DNA of 44,532 nucleotides from positions 1 to 44,532 of IMG/VR virus record IMGVR_UViG_3300045412_000366; one strand, written 5' to 3'. Positions 14,739 through 24,219 of this stretch are shown here, in pieces. A program made the translations under genes and the position numbers. Under the pieces are notes generated by a model that was not told where the DNA came from, searched no databases, and saw only the letters and a program-made list of their open reading frames with translations. Position 1 is the first letter of the stretch; the number at the start of each line of letters is the position of its first letter. This stretch comes from a virus.

Positions 14739-14785
14739 CTTTAGAGTCTCTTAGAGTCTTTAAGACTTAAAGATCTTCTCTAAAG
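14739..14785. repeat. Nested inverted repeats with direct repeats
   Basis: The outer arms CTTTAGAG (14739-14746) and CTCTAAAG (14778-14785) are exact complements. The inner arms AGTCTT (14755-14760) and AAGACT (14762-14767) are also exact. TTAGAGTCT is directly repeated at 14741 and 14751. The structure spans the stop codon of the 127-aa gene and lacks a T-run on the minus strand. Confidence 0.6.
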
Positions 14786-15143
14786 ACTTTCTGAAATCTT
14801 CTAGTTTAGAGATGTATCCCATTGATTTATTAGGTAATGCTTTTTTATTTCTTTGTGAATCAATTTCATATAAGTATTGATTATACAACTTAATAATTTT
14901 AGAGTCCTTTACTTCAATCATAGTCATAACTTTATCCATATCAATAAAATATAAAGATTCACCACTATACTTGATCCATGGTTCTATTTTAACTACAGGA
15001 CCTAGGGGAGTATCTATATCTTTCATTATGATGGGATTATTCAATGCTAATAAAGTTCTATCTTCTTCATCAAATGCACATACTATAGTTAATACTTCTT
15101 CTCCAGAAGTTAATTTAACAATTGCTAAGAATTCTTCATTCAT
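14760..15143 (-). CDS. Conserved phage protein, small beta-barrel-like (127 aa)
   Basis: Function not recognised. The N-terminal half looks like an Sm/Lsm-type strand pattern (LAIVKLTSGEEVLTIVCAFD, then LALNNPIIMKD). Next come KIEPWIKYSGE, DMDKVMTMIEV and a tyrosine-rich helix. The C-terminus is basic. The same arrangement (NP turn, W, T-x-x-E, Y) occurs in the 109-aa protein next to gp43. It overlaps uvsW by ATGA (15140-15143), so it ends the gp3-uvsY-uvsW operon. Its 3' end lies in a nested inverted repeat and faces an antisense promoter. Confidence 0.8.
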   Translation of the reverse strand: MNEEFLAIVKLTSGEEVLTIVCAFDEEDRTLLALNNPIIMKDIDTPLGPVVKIEPWIKYSGESLYFIDMDKVMTMIEVKDSKIIKLYNQYLYEIDSQRNKKALPNKSMGYISKLEDFRKSLEKIFKS

Positions 15144-16606
15144 GGTTTTTTCATATCAATGGTAATAATTTCATAGTTAAACTTTTCTTCATTATAGATT
15201 TTGATTCTTTCCATTAGATGATTTAGAGTATAGTTCTTTAATTTTTTATTACTGATATCATCAGAAATGTCATAAAGAATTGCTTTTATTTTATTTGTTC
15301 CTTTTCTTAAAACTCTTCCAATACTTTGAAGATTTCTTATCCTAGATTTGCCTGGGCTAGCAAATATAATATTATGAAGGTTACGAATATTAATACCAGT
15401 TGAAAAAGTCCCATAAGAGGCAACAATAATGGCATTTTCTTCAGTTTCAGTCAAACTTCTTACATTCTCTCTATCTTCAGTATCTACACCACCATGAACA
15501 AAGAAAAGTTTTCGCTTATCATCTTTGGAATTATTTATAAGGTCGTATAAAACCTTTCCATGGCTTTCTACTCGGGTAAATAATATCAAAGTATTTCCTT
15601 TCAAATCTAAAGCTAGATTCTTGATAAAAGTATTTCTATGATCATTCTGAATTAAAAATTGTATCTCTTTTCCATAGTTTTCAAATTTAACATAATTATG
15701 TTTTAATAGTAAAATTTTGATATCTAATTTAGATAAGTATCCCCTATCAATTAATTCTTTAATTTTAGTTACATTGTAAGATGGACCAAATAATCCTTCT
15801 AAAATCCATTTATGAGTTTGACTTCCATCTAAAGTTCCAGTAAAACCAAATCTATATTTGCAGTCCAATAACTTAGTCATGATATCAACTAAAGATTTAG
15901 ATTTAAATAGATGTGCTTCATCTCCAATTACTACATTAAAATTTTTAAAAAATGATTTGTCTAATTTATAAATGGACTGCCAAGTTGTAATTACAACAGG
16001 TTGATTTGTAATTTTTTCTCTTCCAGAATAAATTTTATGACAGTACTCTTCAGAATTCCAACCATATTCAGTAAAATCTTTATACATTTGTTCTACTAAT
16101 GATGTAGTTGGAACTACAATTAATGTTGACATATTTTTCTCAGTAAAATATCTAACAAGAGAATAAATCATTAAAGATTTTCCTGATGCTGTTGGAGATA
16201 TTAATAATTTTCTGTTATATTTTAAAGCACTATAAACACCATCAATTTGATAATCTCTAGGATCATGACTAGAAATTTTTTTCATATAATCGGAGACACC
16301 TTCTCTAGAAATAAGTTCATTTACTTCAAAGGGAACTCCATAGAATTTACTATCTACAAACTTATAAGTATACTTATGTTGATCGCAAAAGTCTATTATT
16401 TTATCTAAAAGCCCAACATAAATTTCTCCAGTTGCAGTAGAAAATAAACGAATCTTTCCATCCCAATACTTTTTTCGGTATTGTGGCATGAATTTTGCAT
16501 TTGGAACTTCAAATGTAAATCTTTCAGAAAGTTCTTGAAAAATATAAGGTTCTCCTTGTAATTTCAAATAAACTTCATTTTTCTTAGATATTATTAAGTC
16601 GGCCAT
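15140..16606 (-). CDS. uvsW: RNA-DNA / DNA helicase UvsW
   Basis: A 488-aa superfamily 2 helicase, near T4 UvsW (503 aa). Motif I is SPTASGKS, motif II DEAH (VVIGDEAHLF), motif III FTGTLDG, and motifs V-VI ASYGTFSTGINIRNLHN and SIGRVLRKG. The N-terminal domain (about 100 residues) contains FMPQYRKKYWDGKIRLF, as in UvsW. In T4 it unwinds R-loops and recombination intermediates and drives the switch from origin-dependent to recombination-dependent replication. It starts in a TAATG junction with uvsY. Confidence 0.95.
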   Translation of the reverse strand: MADLIISKKNEVYLKLQGEPYIFQELSERFTFEVPNAKFMPQYRKKYWDGKIRLFSTATGEIYVGLLDKIIDFCDQHKYTYKFVDSKFYGVPFEVNELISREGVSDYMKKISSHDPRDYQIDGVYSALKYNRKLLISPTASGKSLMIYSLVRYFTEKNMSTLIVVPTTSLVEQMYKDFTEYGWNSEEYCHKIYSGREKITNQPVVITTWQSIYKLDKSFFKNFNVVIGDEAHLFKSKSLVDIMTKLLDCKYRFGFTGTLDGSQTHKWILEGLFGPSYNVTKIKELIDRGYLSKLDIKILLLKHNYVKFENYGKEIQFLIQNDHRNTFIKNLALDLKGNTLILFTRVESHGKVLYDLINNSKDDKRKLFFVHGGVDTEDRENVRSLTETEENAIIVASYGTFSTGINIRNLHNIIFASPGKSRIRNLQSIGRVLRKGTNKIKAILYDISDDISNKKLKNYTLNHLMERIKIYNEEKFNYEIITIDMKKP

Positions 16607-17037
16607 TAGCTATACCCAGCTATAAATTTTTGAAACTCTATGGAATTTTTAATTTGATATGTTCGGTTTAAAATTACCTTTAAAATCTCTTCAATAAAAT
16701 TTAAAACGATCAAATAATATTCATTTTTCATTTTAAGCTCATTTAATTTTTTATCTGCATCTATGTACCGAACTATAGTATCTTTATCAATTAGTTTTTG
16801 TGGAAATGGTTCTTGTGCATAAATTTCTGGAGAAGCTTTTCCCTTATAAAAATCATATCTTTCTTTCTTTAATACACAATATTCGTAATTTAATTTTTTT
16901 TGAAGAAGTTTGAAATTGTTATAAATTTGAAAATACTTTGAATGTAGTTGTGGAATTCGGATAGATTCTAAATGTAAATTATCAGGATCAATCACAGAGT
17001 CTTTATTCCACATATCCTGAATTTCCTCAATAGTCAT
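16606..17037 (-). CDS. uvsY: Recombination mediator UvsY
   Basis: A 143-aa protein close to T4 UvsY (137 aa). It starts MTIEEIQDMWNKDSVID like the T4 protein and has RYDFYKGKASPE (the R-x-D-Y-Y-x-G region) and a DADKKLNEL segment. UvsY loads UvsX recombinase onto gp32-covered single-stranded DNA; neither UvsX nor gp32 is in this window. It overlaps gp3 by ATGA (17034-17037) and uvsW by TAATG. Confidence 0.9.
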   Translation of the reverse strand: MTIEEIQDMWNKDSVIDPDNLHLESIRIPQLHSKYFQIYNNFKLLQKKLNYEYCVLKKERYDFYKGKASPEIYAQEPFPQKLIDKDTIVRYIDADKKLNELKMKNEYYLIVLNFIEEILKVILNRTYQIKNSIEFQKFIAGYS

Positions 17038-17588
17038 AAAATCGCACCTTCTATAGTTTGTATTTCAAATACAGTATATTTAAATGTAGCTACTGCAGTA
17101 AAGTAATTTATATCAGTTGCAGTTGAATCAAATTCCAAAGAGCTTAATGAGGTTGGAAATAAATCTTTATATTTAATTTTAAATTTTGCTCTATAATTAC
17201 TATCCAATATTTCTAATGATCCATCTGAATATTGATTATAAGAATCTCTAGCATTTCCAGAAGGATTGTATGGATCTCTAAGTCTTAAATCATTAAATTG
17301 AGAAACATTTTCTGGATATCCTAATCCAATTAACCAATCATAAATGGTAAGATAATTTTCTATATTTTCATCTACAAGAAAATTTAAAGTTAAATCATCA
17401 TATTCTAGTTTATCTCCAGGAATAGGAATATCCTTTAAATAAGTAGATTGAATTGCTACTCCTAAACTAATTCCTGGTAACTGTGCTTTATTACTGAAGA
17501 AATCTACCTTTGGGTATTTTGATAGATTAAATTTAAACCCTACTGGAGATAGAAAATTTCTATTTCCTATCTGAGATGTTAATGACAT
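17034..17588 (-). CDS. 3: Tail completion / sheath stabiliser protein gp3
   Basis: A 184-aa protein in the gp23-gp3-uvsY-uvsW position seen in marine T4-like phages; T4 gp3 is 176 aa. The ATG at 17588 (MSLTSQIGNRNFLSPVGFKF) is chosen over an in-frame TTG at 17609 that overlaps the terminator. It is beta-rich, with NKAQLPGISL, IPIPGDKLEYDDLTLNFLVD and YDWLIGLGYPENV, resembling the tube/terminator fold. In T4 gp3 caps the tail tube before head joining. Name assigned mainly on position and length. Confidence 0.75.
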   Translation of the reverse strand: MSLTSQIGNRNFLSPVGFKFNLSKYPKVDFFSNKAQLPGISLGVAIQSTYLKDIPIPGDKLEYDDLTLNFLVDENIENYLTIYDWLIGLGYPENVSQFNDLRLRDPYNPSGNARDSYNQYSDGSLEILDSNYRAKFKIKYKDLFPTSLSSLEFDSTATDINYFTAVATFKYTVFEIQTIEGAIL

Positions 17589-17607
17589 TTTATTTTTATT
17601 TAGATAC

Positions 17608-17632
17608 AAAAAAGGGAGGCTTTCGCCTCCCT
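17608..17632 (-). terminator. Strong intrinsic terminator after gp23
   Basis: GGGAGGC (17614-17620) pairs perfectly with GCCTCCC (17625-17631) over a TTTC/GAAA tetraloop. On the minus strand it is followed by six T residues (17613-17608). It lies 21 bases past the gp23 stop, as expected after a very highly expressed gene. Confidence 0.9.
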
Positions 17633-17653
17633 AAAATTAAACTGTGATATTGA

Positions 17654-19051
17654 TCACATTAAGTTGGTAACTTGAACTCTTCTATAGTAGCGATTAGCGT
17701 TAACACGAAGAGCACCAGATCCCTGATAAGTACCTTCAGCGAATGGGTTTGCAACCATACCATAACGAGTTTTAAACCCGATTTTTGGCTGGAAGGTGTT
17801 TTCGCCAACGGCACGAACCATTTGAAGGGGAACGTAGGGGCAATAGAATAGGCCAGCATCATAAGGATTGGTTCCTTTATAGCCGATAACGTAGTACTGT
17901 TGAGCAGATACGTTAGCAGAATAAGGATCAATATAGACCTTATACTTACCGTTGATAACACCAGCAAAAGTGTTGCCGGTATCATCTACATTTAGACCTA
18001 CATTCAGAGCAGGGGTGTAATCAAGAACACCTGCCATAGTTAAGGCAGAAGCCACATCTGCAGAGCAGATGATCATATTGCCTTTTCCTCTACGAGTTCT
18101 TTGAGCGATTGCATTAGCATCTCTCTCAAGTTGGAAAAGAAGTCCTTTGAACTTCTCAACTGACCAACGACCGTTTGAATCAACATCAAGGTCAAAATAA
18201 CCTGCGGTGGCAGTATTTACCTGAGCACCAGCTTCAGCAATTTTGTAAACTGTACGAACAACTTCACGGTTAATTTCAGCAAGAATCTCAGTGCTGAGGA
18301 TATTCGCAAGTTCGGCTTCTGCATCCAGACCGTGAATTGCTTTGATATCCTGAGCGAGTTCTAAGCTGTACTCAGCCTTGAGTGCTCTTGACTTCGCAGA
18401 AACTGTAACTTTCTCAATTGAGAAAGCCATTTCATTGAAGAAATTTGAGTTTACTCCATCACCGAGAGCCTCAGCCTCGGCATTACCCATTGCACCACCA
18501 ACATTATATGAAGTAGAACCGATGCCAGCAACGCCAGCAAGTTGATCGTTCAGAATTGCAGGATTGGTTCCAGTTTGAGCTGTAGTACCAATACCAGCAG
18601 CAGCATCTGCAAAACCGGCAGAAAGGCTCAGAGCCCTATTTTGACCAGAGAATGCAGAATCTGCTTCGTTGAAGAACGCTTCAGTTCCACTTTGATTATT
18701 ATAACGGGTTCTCATTGCAAAAATGAGTCCAGTAGGACCATTCATTGGCTGAACACCGCAAATATCATAAGCGATAAGTTGTGGCATTGACCGACGAATG
18801 AGGCTGATTAGAACAGGGTCAAAACCAGCAACAGGACCAGTGGCGGTAGAAGAACCAGTAAAACCGGTAGCTCCAGCAGACATTGTGGGTGAAGCTTCAG
18901 AAAGAAATCCTCTTTCTTCTTTTAAAAATCTTTCTTGATTTTCTAGCAAGATAGCGGTAACAGACTTCCTATAATTATCAGTGATAGGATTTAGTCCTTC
19001 GCAATTAAGAAGTGGTGACCACTTTTCTTGCAAATGTTGGGAATTGTACAT
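17654..19051 (-). CDS. 23: Major capsid protein gp23
   Basis: A 465-aa major head protein (T4 gp23 is 521 aa). The N-terminal pro-segment ends in RGFLSEASP, which fits the T4 prohead protease rule (L/I-x-E|A), so cleavage after E52 is predicted. Recognisable capsid segments include LIRRSMPQLIAYDICGVQPM, YNVGGAMGNAEAEALGDG and VKIGFKTRYGMVANPF-like C-terminal sequence (PKIGFKTRYGMVANPF). A T4 late promoter (19100-19107) and a GGAGAT ribosome site lie upstream and a strong terminator follows. No gp24-type vertex paralogue is present next to it, as in other marine relatives. Confidence 0.97.
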   Translation of the reverse strand: MYNSQHLQEKWSPLLNCEGLNPITDNYRKSVTAILLENQERFLKEERGFLSEASPTMSAGATGFTGSSTATGPVAGFDPVLISLIRRSMPQLIAYDICGVQPMNGPTGLIFAMRTRYNNQSGTEAFFNEADSAFSGQNRALSLSAGFADAAAGIGTTAQTGTNPAILNDQLAGVAGIGSTSYNVGGAMGNAEAEALGDGVNSNFFNEMAFSIEKVTVSAKSRALKAEYSLELAQDIKAIHGLDAEAELANILSTEILAEINREVVRTVYKIAEAGAQVNTATAGYFDLDVDSNGRWSVEKFKGLLFQLERDANAIAQRTRRGKGNMIICSADVASALTMAGVLDYTPALNVGLNVDDTGNTFAGVINGKYKVYIDPYSANVSAQQYYVIGYKGTNPYDAGLFYCPYVPLQMVRAVGENTFQPKIGFKTRYGMVANPFAEGTYQGSGALRVNANRYYRRVQVTNLM

Positions 19052-19099
19052 TTGCGGAATCTCCGTTTGTTTGTCTTGAAAAAGTGTTTACTTATAATT

Positions 19100-19107
19100 T
19101 ATTTATA
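19100..19107 (-). promoter_or_regulatory. T4-type late promoter for gp23
   Basis: Exact TATAAATA on the minus strand, 49 bases before the gp23 start, in the gap after gp22. It fits recognition by gp55-directed RNA polymerase. Confidence 0.82.
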
Positions 19108-19108
19108 A

Positions 19109-20347
<1,239 letters not shown>

Positions 20348-20385
20348 TTTACTCTCCGAATAAAAATTATCTTTATTCTATTACT

Positions 20386-20393
20386 TATTTATA
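20386..20393 (-). promoter_or_regulatory. T4-type late promoter for gp22
   Basis: Exact TATAAATA on the minus strand, 39 bases before the gp22 ATG, overlapping the gp21/gp22 intergenic gap. Confidence 0.8.
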
Positions 20394-20395
20394 AA

Positions 20396-21040
20396 TTAAA
20401 GATTTCTAAGATACTGATTGAATAGATTTAAAATTCTATCTTCACGAACTGTTTTATCAATTGTTGGAGTTAAAGATTTGATTGAACGCAGAGTTTTTTC
20501 TGATAAAACTCCATTACTCCATACCCATTCCTTACCTTCCATAATTCCTTGAATAAATGCATCTGGAGCAGAAGGATCTGCTACAATATCTGCAGCAGTT
20601 GAAAGCATAAAATCATCTCCAACATATTTAATTCCATTACGTTCAATTAATGAACCAACTCCCCTAGAAGAAACACCAAGTTTTACACCACCCTCTAAAA
20701 GATTTTTTGCAATTGATCCCATAGGAGTTTCAAGAATTTTTGCCTTTCCAATAAAGTTTGTTCCTTCTGGGACAAGACTAGTAATCATGTGAGAAACCCG
20801 ATGTAAATTCACTGTTGGGCCATCAGGATGCCCAAGTTCACCTAAAGCTCTTCCACTTTTAATATAATTTTCATTATATTTTTTAACTTCTCTTTCAAGA
20901 ATATCATAAGAATAATGCCTGCCATTACGATTTGTAATTTCAGCCTGAAGAAAAGGCCCAGTCACGTACATGGACTTTTTACCGTTTTTACTTTCGGTAA
21001 TAACTTTAACTTCTTCTACTTGTTCGGTGATAAGTTTCAT
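20396..21040 (-). CDS. 21: Prohead protease gp21
   Basis: A 214-aa serine protease of the T4 gp21 family (T4: 212 aa). The ATG at 21040 (MKLITEQVEEVKVITE) has AGAGG upstream and gives the family length; an in-frame upstream start would run through the preceding gene. Motifs include the N-terminal YVTGPFLQAEITNRNGRHY, ELGHPDGPTVNLHRVSHMI carrying the catalytic-type histidine, and LGVSSRGVGS carrying the serine. It cleaves gp23, the scaffold and internal proteins after L/I-x-E. It follows the 175-aa gene by two bases. Confidence 0.95.
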   Translation of the reverse strand: MKLITEQVEEVKVITESKNGKKSMYVTGPFLQAEITNRNGRHYSYDILEREVKKYNENYIKSGRALGELGHPDGPTVNLHRVSHMITSLVPEGTNFIGKAKILETPMGSIAKNLLEGGVKLGVSSRGVGSLIERNGIKYVGDDFMLSTAADIVADPSAPDAFIQGIMEGKEWVWSNGVLSEKTLRSIKSLTPTIDKTVREDRILNLFNQYLRNL

Positions 21041-21041
21041 T

Positions 21042-21569
21042 TTATGCCTCTGAGCTAATTTGAACTTCTGAAATGCTAAGAACTGAAGTTGACACATTTG
21101 CACGGGCAGAAATTTTAATACTTCTTGCAACAACTGCACTACTTCCAATTGCAACATTCGTAAGTGAAGTACTATTAAAATTAATTACGATTGAATCTGA
21201 ATTTGAAAATAATATTTTTGTATGAGTAGTATTAATTCCTGATGTAGTTGCTCCTTGAATTGCAACATAATCATTTACTGAAAATGGATTTCCTGCATTT
21301 TCAGCAAATGAAATAGTGGTAGTTGTTCCTGTAGTAATACCGGAAATTGCTTGTCTAGCAACTCTTTCTTTTAAAATTTGTGCAGTTTGAATTGGGATAT
21401 GAAAAGAATTTACTGTAGCAACAGGATCATTTCCAATTTCTAAATATGCAGCAGTTGCAGCAGTAGATACTCTAATATATCCAGTCTTTAATGCAATTCC
21501 TGCAGTTGTTGTAGCAGCTCCAGAAGATGCTTCTAGTTGGGCATATGTTTGAACTATTTTTAATGCCAT
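21042..21569 (-). CDS. Putative head-region structural protein (gp68 position)
   Basis: A 175-aa beta-rich protein full of T, S, A and I, beginning MALKIVQTYAQLEASSGAAT. It contains FSVNDYVAIQGATTSGINTTHTKI-type strands like the modules in the tail proteins of this phage. T4 has gp68 (a prohead core protein) in this slot, but this sequence does not look like a helical core protein, so homology is doubtful. A different possibility is a capsid decoration protein. GATAAATA, a near match to the late promoter, lies at 21595-21602. Confidence 0.75.
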   Translation of the reverse strand: MALKIVQTYAQLEASSGAATTTAGIALKTGYIRVSTAATAAYLEIGNDPVATVNSFHIPIQTAQILKERVARQAISGITTGTTTTISFAENAGNPFSVNDYVAIQGATTSGINTTHTKILFSNSDSIVINFNSTSLTNVAIGSSAVVARSIKISARANVSTSVLSISEVQISSEA

Positions 21570-21594
21570 TAGTGAGAGACTAACATTTATTAAT

Positions 21595-21602
21595 TATTTA
21601 TC
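21595..21602 (-). promoter_or_regulatory. Late-promoter-like GATAAATA
   Basis: Minus strand GATAAATA, one base from TATAAATA, 26 bases before the 175-aa gene and in the gap after the gp67-like gene. Confidence 0.5.
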
Positions 21603-21635
21603 ATTTAAAATGAATCATCAATAATTTCATTTAAA

Positions 21636-21806
21636 TTACTCTTCATCATCTTCTAAAGTTGGATCAAAAAGTTGAGAAGCTACTATTGGACGAATATCGT
21701 TAACCATACGTGAAGATTTATCATATAAAAGCTGCTTAATACTATCACTCAATTCCGAAGGTGAAGCATCGGACATAACCATTCCAACAAAATCAGAAGA
21801 ATCCAT
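21636..21806 (-). CDS. 67: Small acidic prohead core protein, gp67-like (56 aa)
   Basis: An ATG at 21806 opens a 56-codon frame ending in TAA at 21636. The product starts MDSSDFVGMVMSDASPSELS and ends LFDPTLEDDEE: a small, helical, acidic protein. T4 gp67 (80 aa, acidic, prohead core) occupies the same slot between portal gp20 and protease gp21. An exact TATAAATA lies 22 bases upstream and AGGA precedes the ATG. The identification as gp67 rests on position, size and charge. Confidence 0.75.
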   Translation of the reverse strand: MDSSDFVGMVMSDASPSELSDSIKQLLYDKSSRMVNDIRPIVASQLFDPTLEDDEE

Positions 21807-21827
21807 AAAATCCTATAAATCTAAAGT

Positions 21828-21835
21828 TATTTATA
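21828..21835 (-). promoter_or_regulatory. T4-type late promoter for the gp67-like gene
   Basis: Exact TATAAATA on the minus strand, overlapping the gp20 stop codon, 22 bases before the gp67-like ATG. Confidence 0.78.
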
Positions 21836-23537
21836 ACTTACTTATTTTTTTAGTATTAATTCCCTTTGCTTCTGTTCCTGTTTTTTTAATTTCAGGATCC
21901 GATGAATTTTTTCCTAATGATATTTTTTCAGTTTCTTTTTGGCCACGTTTTACCATATTTTGACCAACATTTATCACTTGAGAAATTGGCATTCCAGTTT
22001 CTGGATCTACAGGTGGGGGAATAATTCCAACTTCTTTTTCATAATTCATTTGACCGTCAATATCTATGATTTCAGAATCAGTTTGACGTAAAATATTTCT
22101 TCTAATATAATTTACAGAAAAATATTTTCCAACAAAAGGTTCAACTTGATTTAAAAGATTAATTCTCTCATTCATGAGTTCATTTTCTTTCAATTCAGCA
22201 AAATGATTATCATAAACATAATCATATTGAATATGATCACTCATCCATTTCCAATCTTCTGGAGCAATAATGTTTTTCAAAATAAGTTGAGTTTTCAACA
22301 TATCGTGAAATACATTACTGAATTTTTTACGAAGTCTTCCTACAAATCGGGAAAACATAATTTCATCTCTTAAAATTTCAGAAGATCTTCCAAGATTAAA
22401 CCCACTATCAGAAGCTACTCTAGATTCTGGAATACCTAAAGATTCATATAGTTTTTTCTTAAAATATTCAATATCATTTAATTCCCCAAGATTTTGTCCT
22501 CCAGAAAGTGTAGTAACTTCAGTTCCTCTTCCACCTTCACGACGAGGAAGCCAAAAATCTTCCATCATGCTTGTAAATTTCTTATCATCCCGAACTTCTC
22601 CAGTATTTGCATCGTAAACTAATTTATTACGATACCGCGACATAACTTCACGAAGATATTGTTCTGCTTTAATTTTTGGCAGATTACCAACGTCAATATA
22701 AAATATTCTTCTTTCAGGGGCACGAGAAAGACGATAAATTACAAGACTATCTTCAACCATTCTCAATTGATTGAGAGCCTTAATTGCTTTATGTAAGTAT
22801 GAAAGAATTGTCTGTTTATTCCGATCTACAAGACCAGAAGTTACAAAGGTGACTGCATCCTTTGCAATTTTTAATCCTTTACCATATCCAGTTGCACCAG
22901 TGGTAAATCCTTGAACTCTGGGAGTATATACAAAGTATTCCTCAATTTCAGGAAAATCTAGTTTTGTAACATCATTACCAATTGCACTTAAATTATTAAT
23001 ATCTAAAACATCTTTATTTTTTCTTTTAGCCTCACGAACATATTTAATTTTCATTGCATCAATATAACGGATTTCTTGAATTCCATTTTGGGGATTATCT
23101 AAATCAATTACTTTATGGTAATATAAACGTCCATCTACATACCAATTGCGAAAAATCTCATGGGCTTTTTTATCAAAGTCCATGAGTTCTTTAATATATT
23201 TAAATTCTTGTCTGATAATATTTTTGATATCATCTCCAACGTCCAAATTGGAAAGTTCAATTTCAACTGGAGAATCATTTAAATCTGATACGATAGCTTC
23301 ATTTACAACACCCTCAATTGCTCTATCACATTCGGGATGAAGAGACATTTCTCTATATCTTTTAATTAAATCATATTCAGTTTTATATACTCCCTCAATA
23401 TCTACATATTGACCATAAAATCCCGAAGAAATATAGTAATCAACCCCGTCCTCATTGTTAGGTGAGACCGGGGAGATTAATTTCTTAGGCTTTTTATCTT
23501 TTCCGTCATCAATAGAAAATCCAAATAGACCTGCCAT
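21831..23537 (-). CDS. 20: Portal protein gp20
   Basis: A 568-aa portal (T4 gp20 is 524 aa). Conserved portal stretches include RYREMSLHPECDRAIEGVVN, IRYIDAMKIKYVR, EDSLVIYRLSRAPERRIFYI, FWLPRREGGRGTEVTTLSGG and LYESLGIPESR. Twelve copies form the connector at one vertex, where the terminase docks and the tail joins. The N-terminal 40 and C-terminal 60 residues are polar. No Shine-Dalgarno is clear; AATAAATA at 23560-23567 may be a late promoter. The gp19-gp20-gp67-gp21-gp22-gp23 order is as in T4. Confidence 0.97.
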   Translation of the reverse strand: MAGLFGFSIDDGKDKKPKKLISPVSPNNEDGVDYYISSGFYGQYVDIEGVYKTEYDLIKRYREMSLHPECDRAIEGVVNEAIVSDLNDSPVEIELSNLDVGDDIKNIIRQEFKYIKELMDFDKKAHEIFRNWYVDGRLYYHKVIDLDNPQNGIQEIRYIDAMKIKYVREAKRKNKDVLDINNLSAIGNDVTKLDFPEIEEYFVYTPRVQGFTTGATGYGKGLKIAKDAVTFVTSGLVDRNKQTILSYLHKAIKALNQLRMVEDSLVIYRLSRAPERRIFYIDVGNLPKIKAEQYLREVMSRYRNKLVYDANTGEVRDDKKFTSMMEDFWLPRREGGRGTEVTTLSGGQNLGELNDIEYFKKKLYESLGIPESRVASDSGFNLGRSSEILRDEIMFSRFVGRLRKKFSNVFHDMLKTQLILKNIIAPEDWKWMSDHIQYDYVYDNHFAELKENELMNERINLLNQVEPFVGKYFSVNYIRRNILRQTDSEIIDIDGQMNYEKEVGIIPPPVDPETGMPISQVINVGQNMVKRGQKETEKISLGKNSSDPEIKKTGTEAKGINTKKISKL

Positions 23538-23559
23538 TATGTTTTAGCTTAGTTATATC

Positions 23560-23567
23560 TATTTATT
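23560..23567 (-). promoter_or_regulatory. Late-promoter-like AATAAATA before gp20
   Basis: Minus strand AATAAATA, one base from consensus, 23 bases before the gp20 start and overlapping the gp19 stop. Confidence 0.45.
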
Positions 23568-24198
23568 AACGTACCTGAACGGAATTATTTCCGTCATAGG
23601 CCTCCCACCATTGTACTTGTAAATCAACTTGAAATTCTTCAATTTGACTATTAGCATCATATGAAAGAGTAATTCCCGAAACCGAAGTTGGGAAAATGCC
23701 GTGGAAGTTGTAATATCTCAAAATTGGAACAGAATTTGCACTTTGAATTGCATTAGTTGTTGGTGCTCTACCCAATTGGTAAACTTTAGCATCAACTTGA
23801 TAAACTGCAGGATCAATTTGACCCGAGTTATCAGAGTTTCTGTTAATGAAATTCATCCATCTTTCAAATGAATTTCTAATTACAAAATCAGTATCATTCA
23901 GAACACTGATTGTCCAAGGTTCAAATGTTCTGTCTCCAGCAATTTGAAGAGTTCTTCCTCGGAAAGGAACTGGAATCGGGGTAATTGTAGAAGCTGGAAG
24001 TGAAGTAGCTTTTACAAGGAAACGAATTTTGTCGTTGATCTGAGAATCACTTACTCCTGATGGAAGTGCAGCGGCTGGAAAAGGAATTTCAACTTCAAAT
24101 AAATTTGGACGAACTCCACCACCAGCCAATCTTCCTTTGAAATTATCTAAAAATCTTCCGTCAGATCCTGAATTTGGAATTTGTTGAATGGAAGGCAT
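23566..24198 (-). CDS. 19: Tail tube protein gp19
   Basis: A 210-aa tube subunit (T4 gp19 is 163 aa). The family pattern is visible: NLFEVEIPFP near the start, FLVKATSLPASTITPIPVPF, GRTLQIAGDRTFEPWTISVL, and a C-terminal SYDANSQIEEFQVDLQVQWW. It stacks as hexamers inside the sheath. AAAGGAG lies ahead of the ATG and the gene follows gp18 by 21 bases. Confidence 0.95.
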   Translation of the reverse strand: MPSIQQIPNSGSDGRFLDNFKGRLAGGGVRPNLFEVEIPFPAAALPSGVSDSQINDKIRFLVKATSLPASTITPIPVPFRGRTLQIAGDRTFEPWTISVLNDTDFVIRNSFERWMNFINRNSDNSGQIDPAVYQVDAKVYQLGRAPTTNAIQSANSVPILRYYNFHGIFPTSVSGITLSYDANSQIEEFQVDLQVQWWEAYDGNNSVQVR

Positions 24199-24219
24199 TT
24201 TTTATACTCCTTTAGGTAA

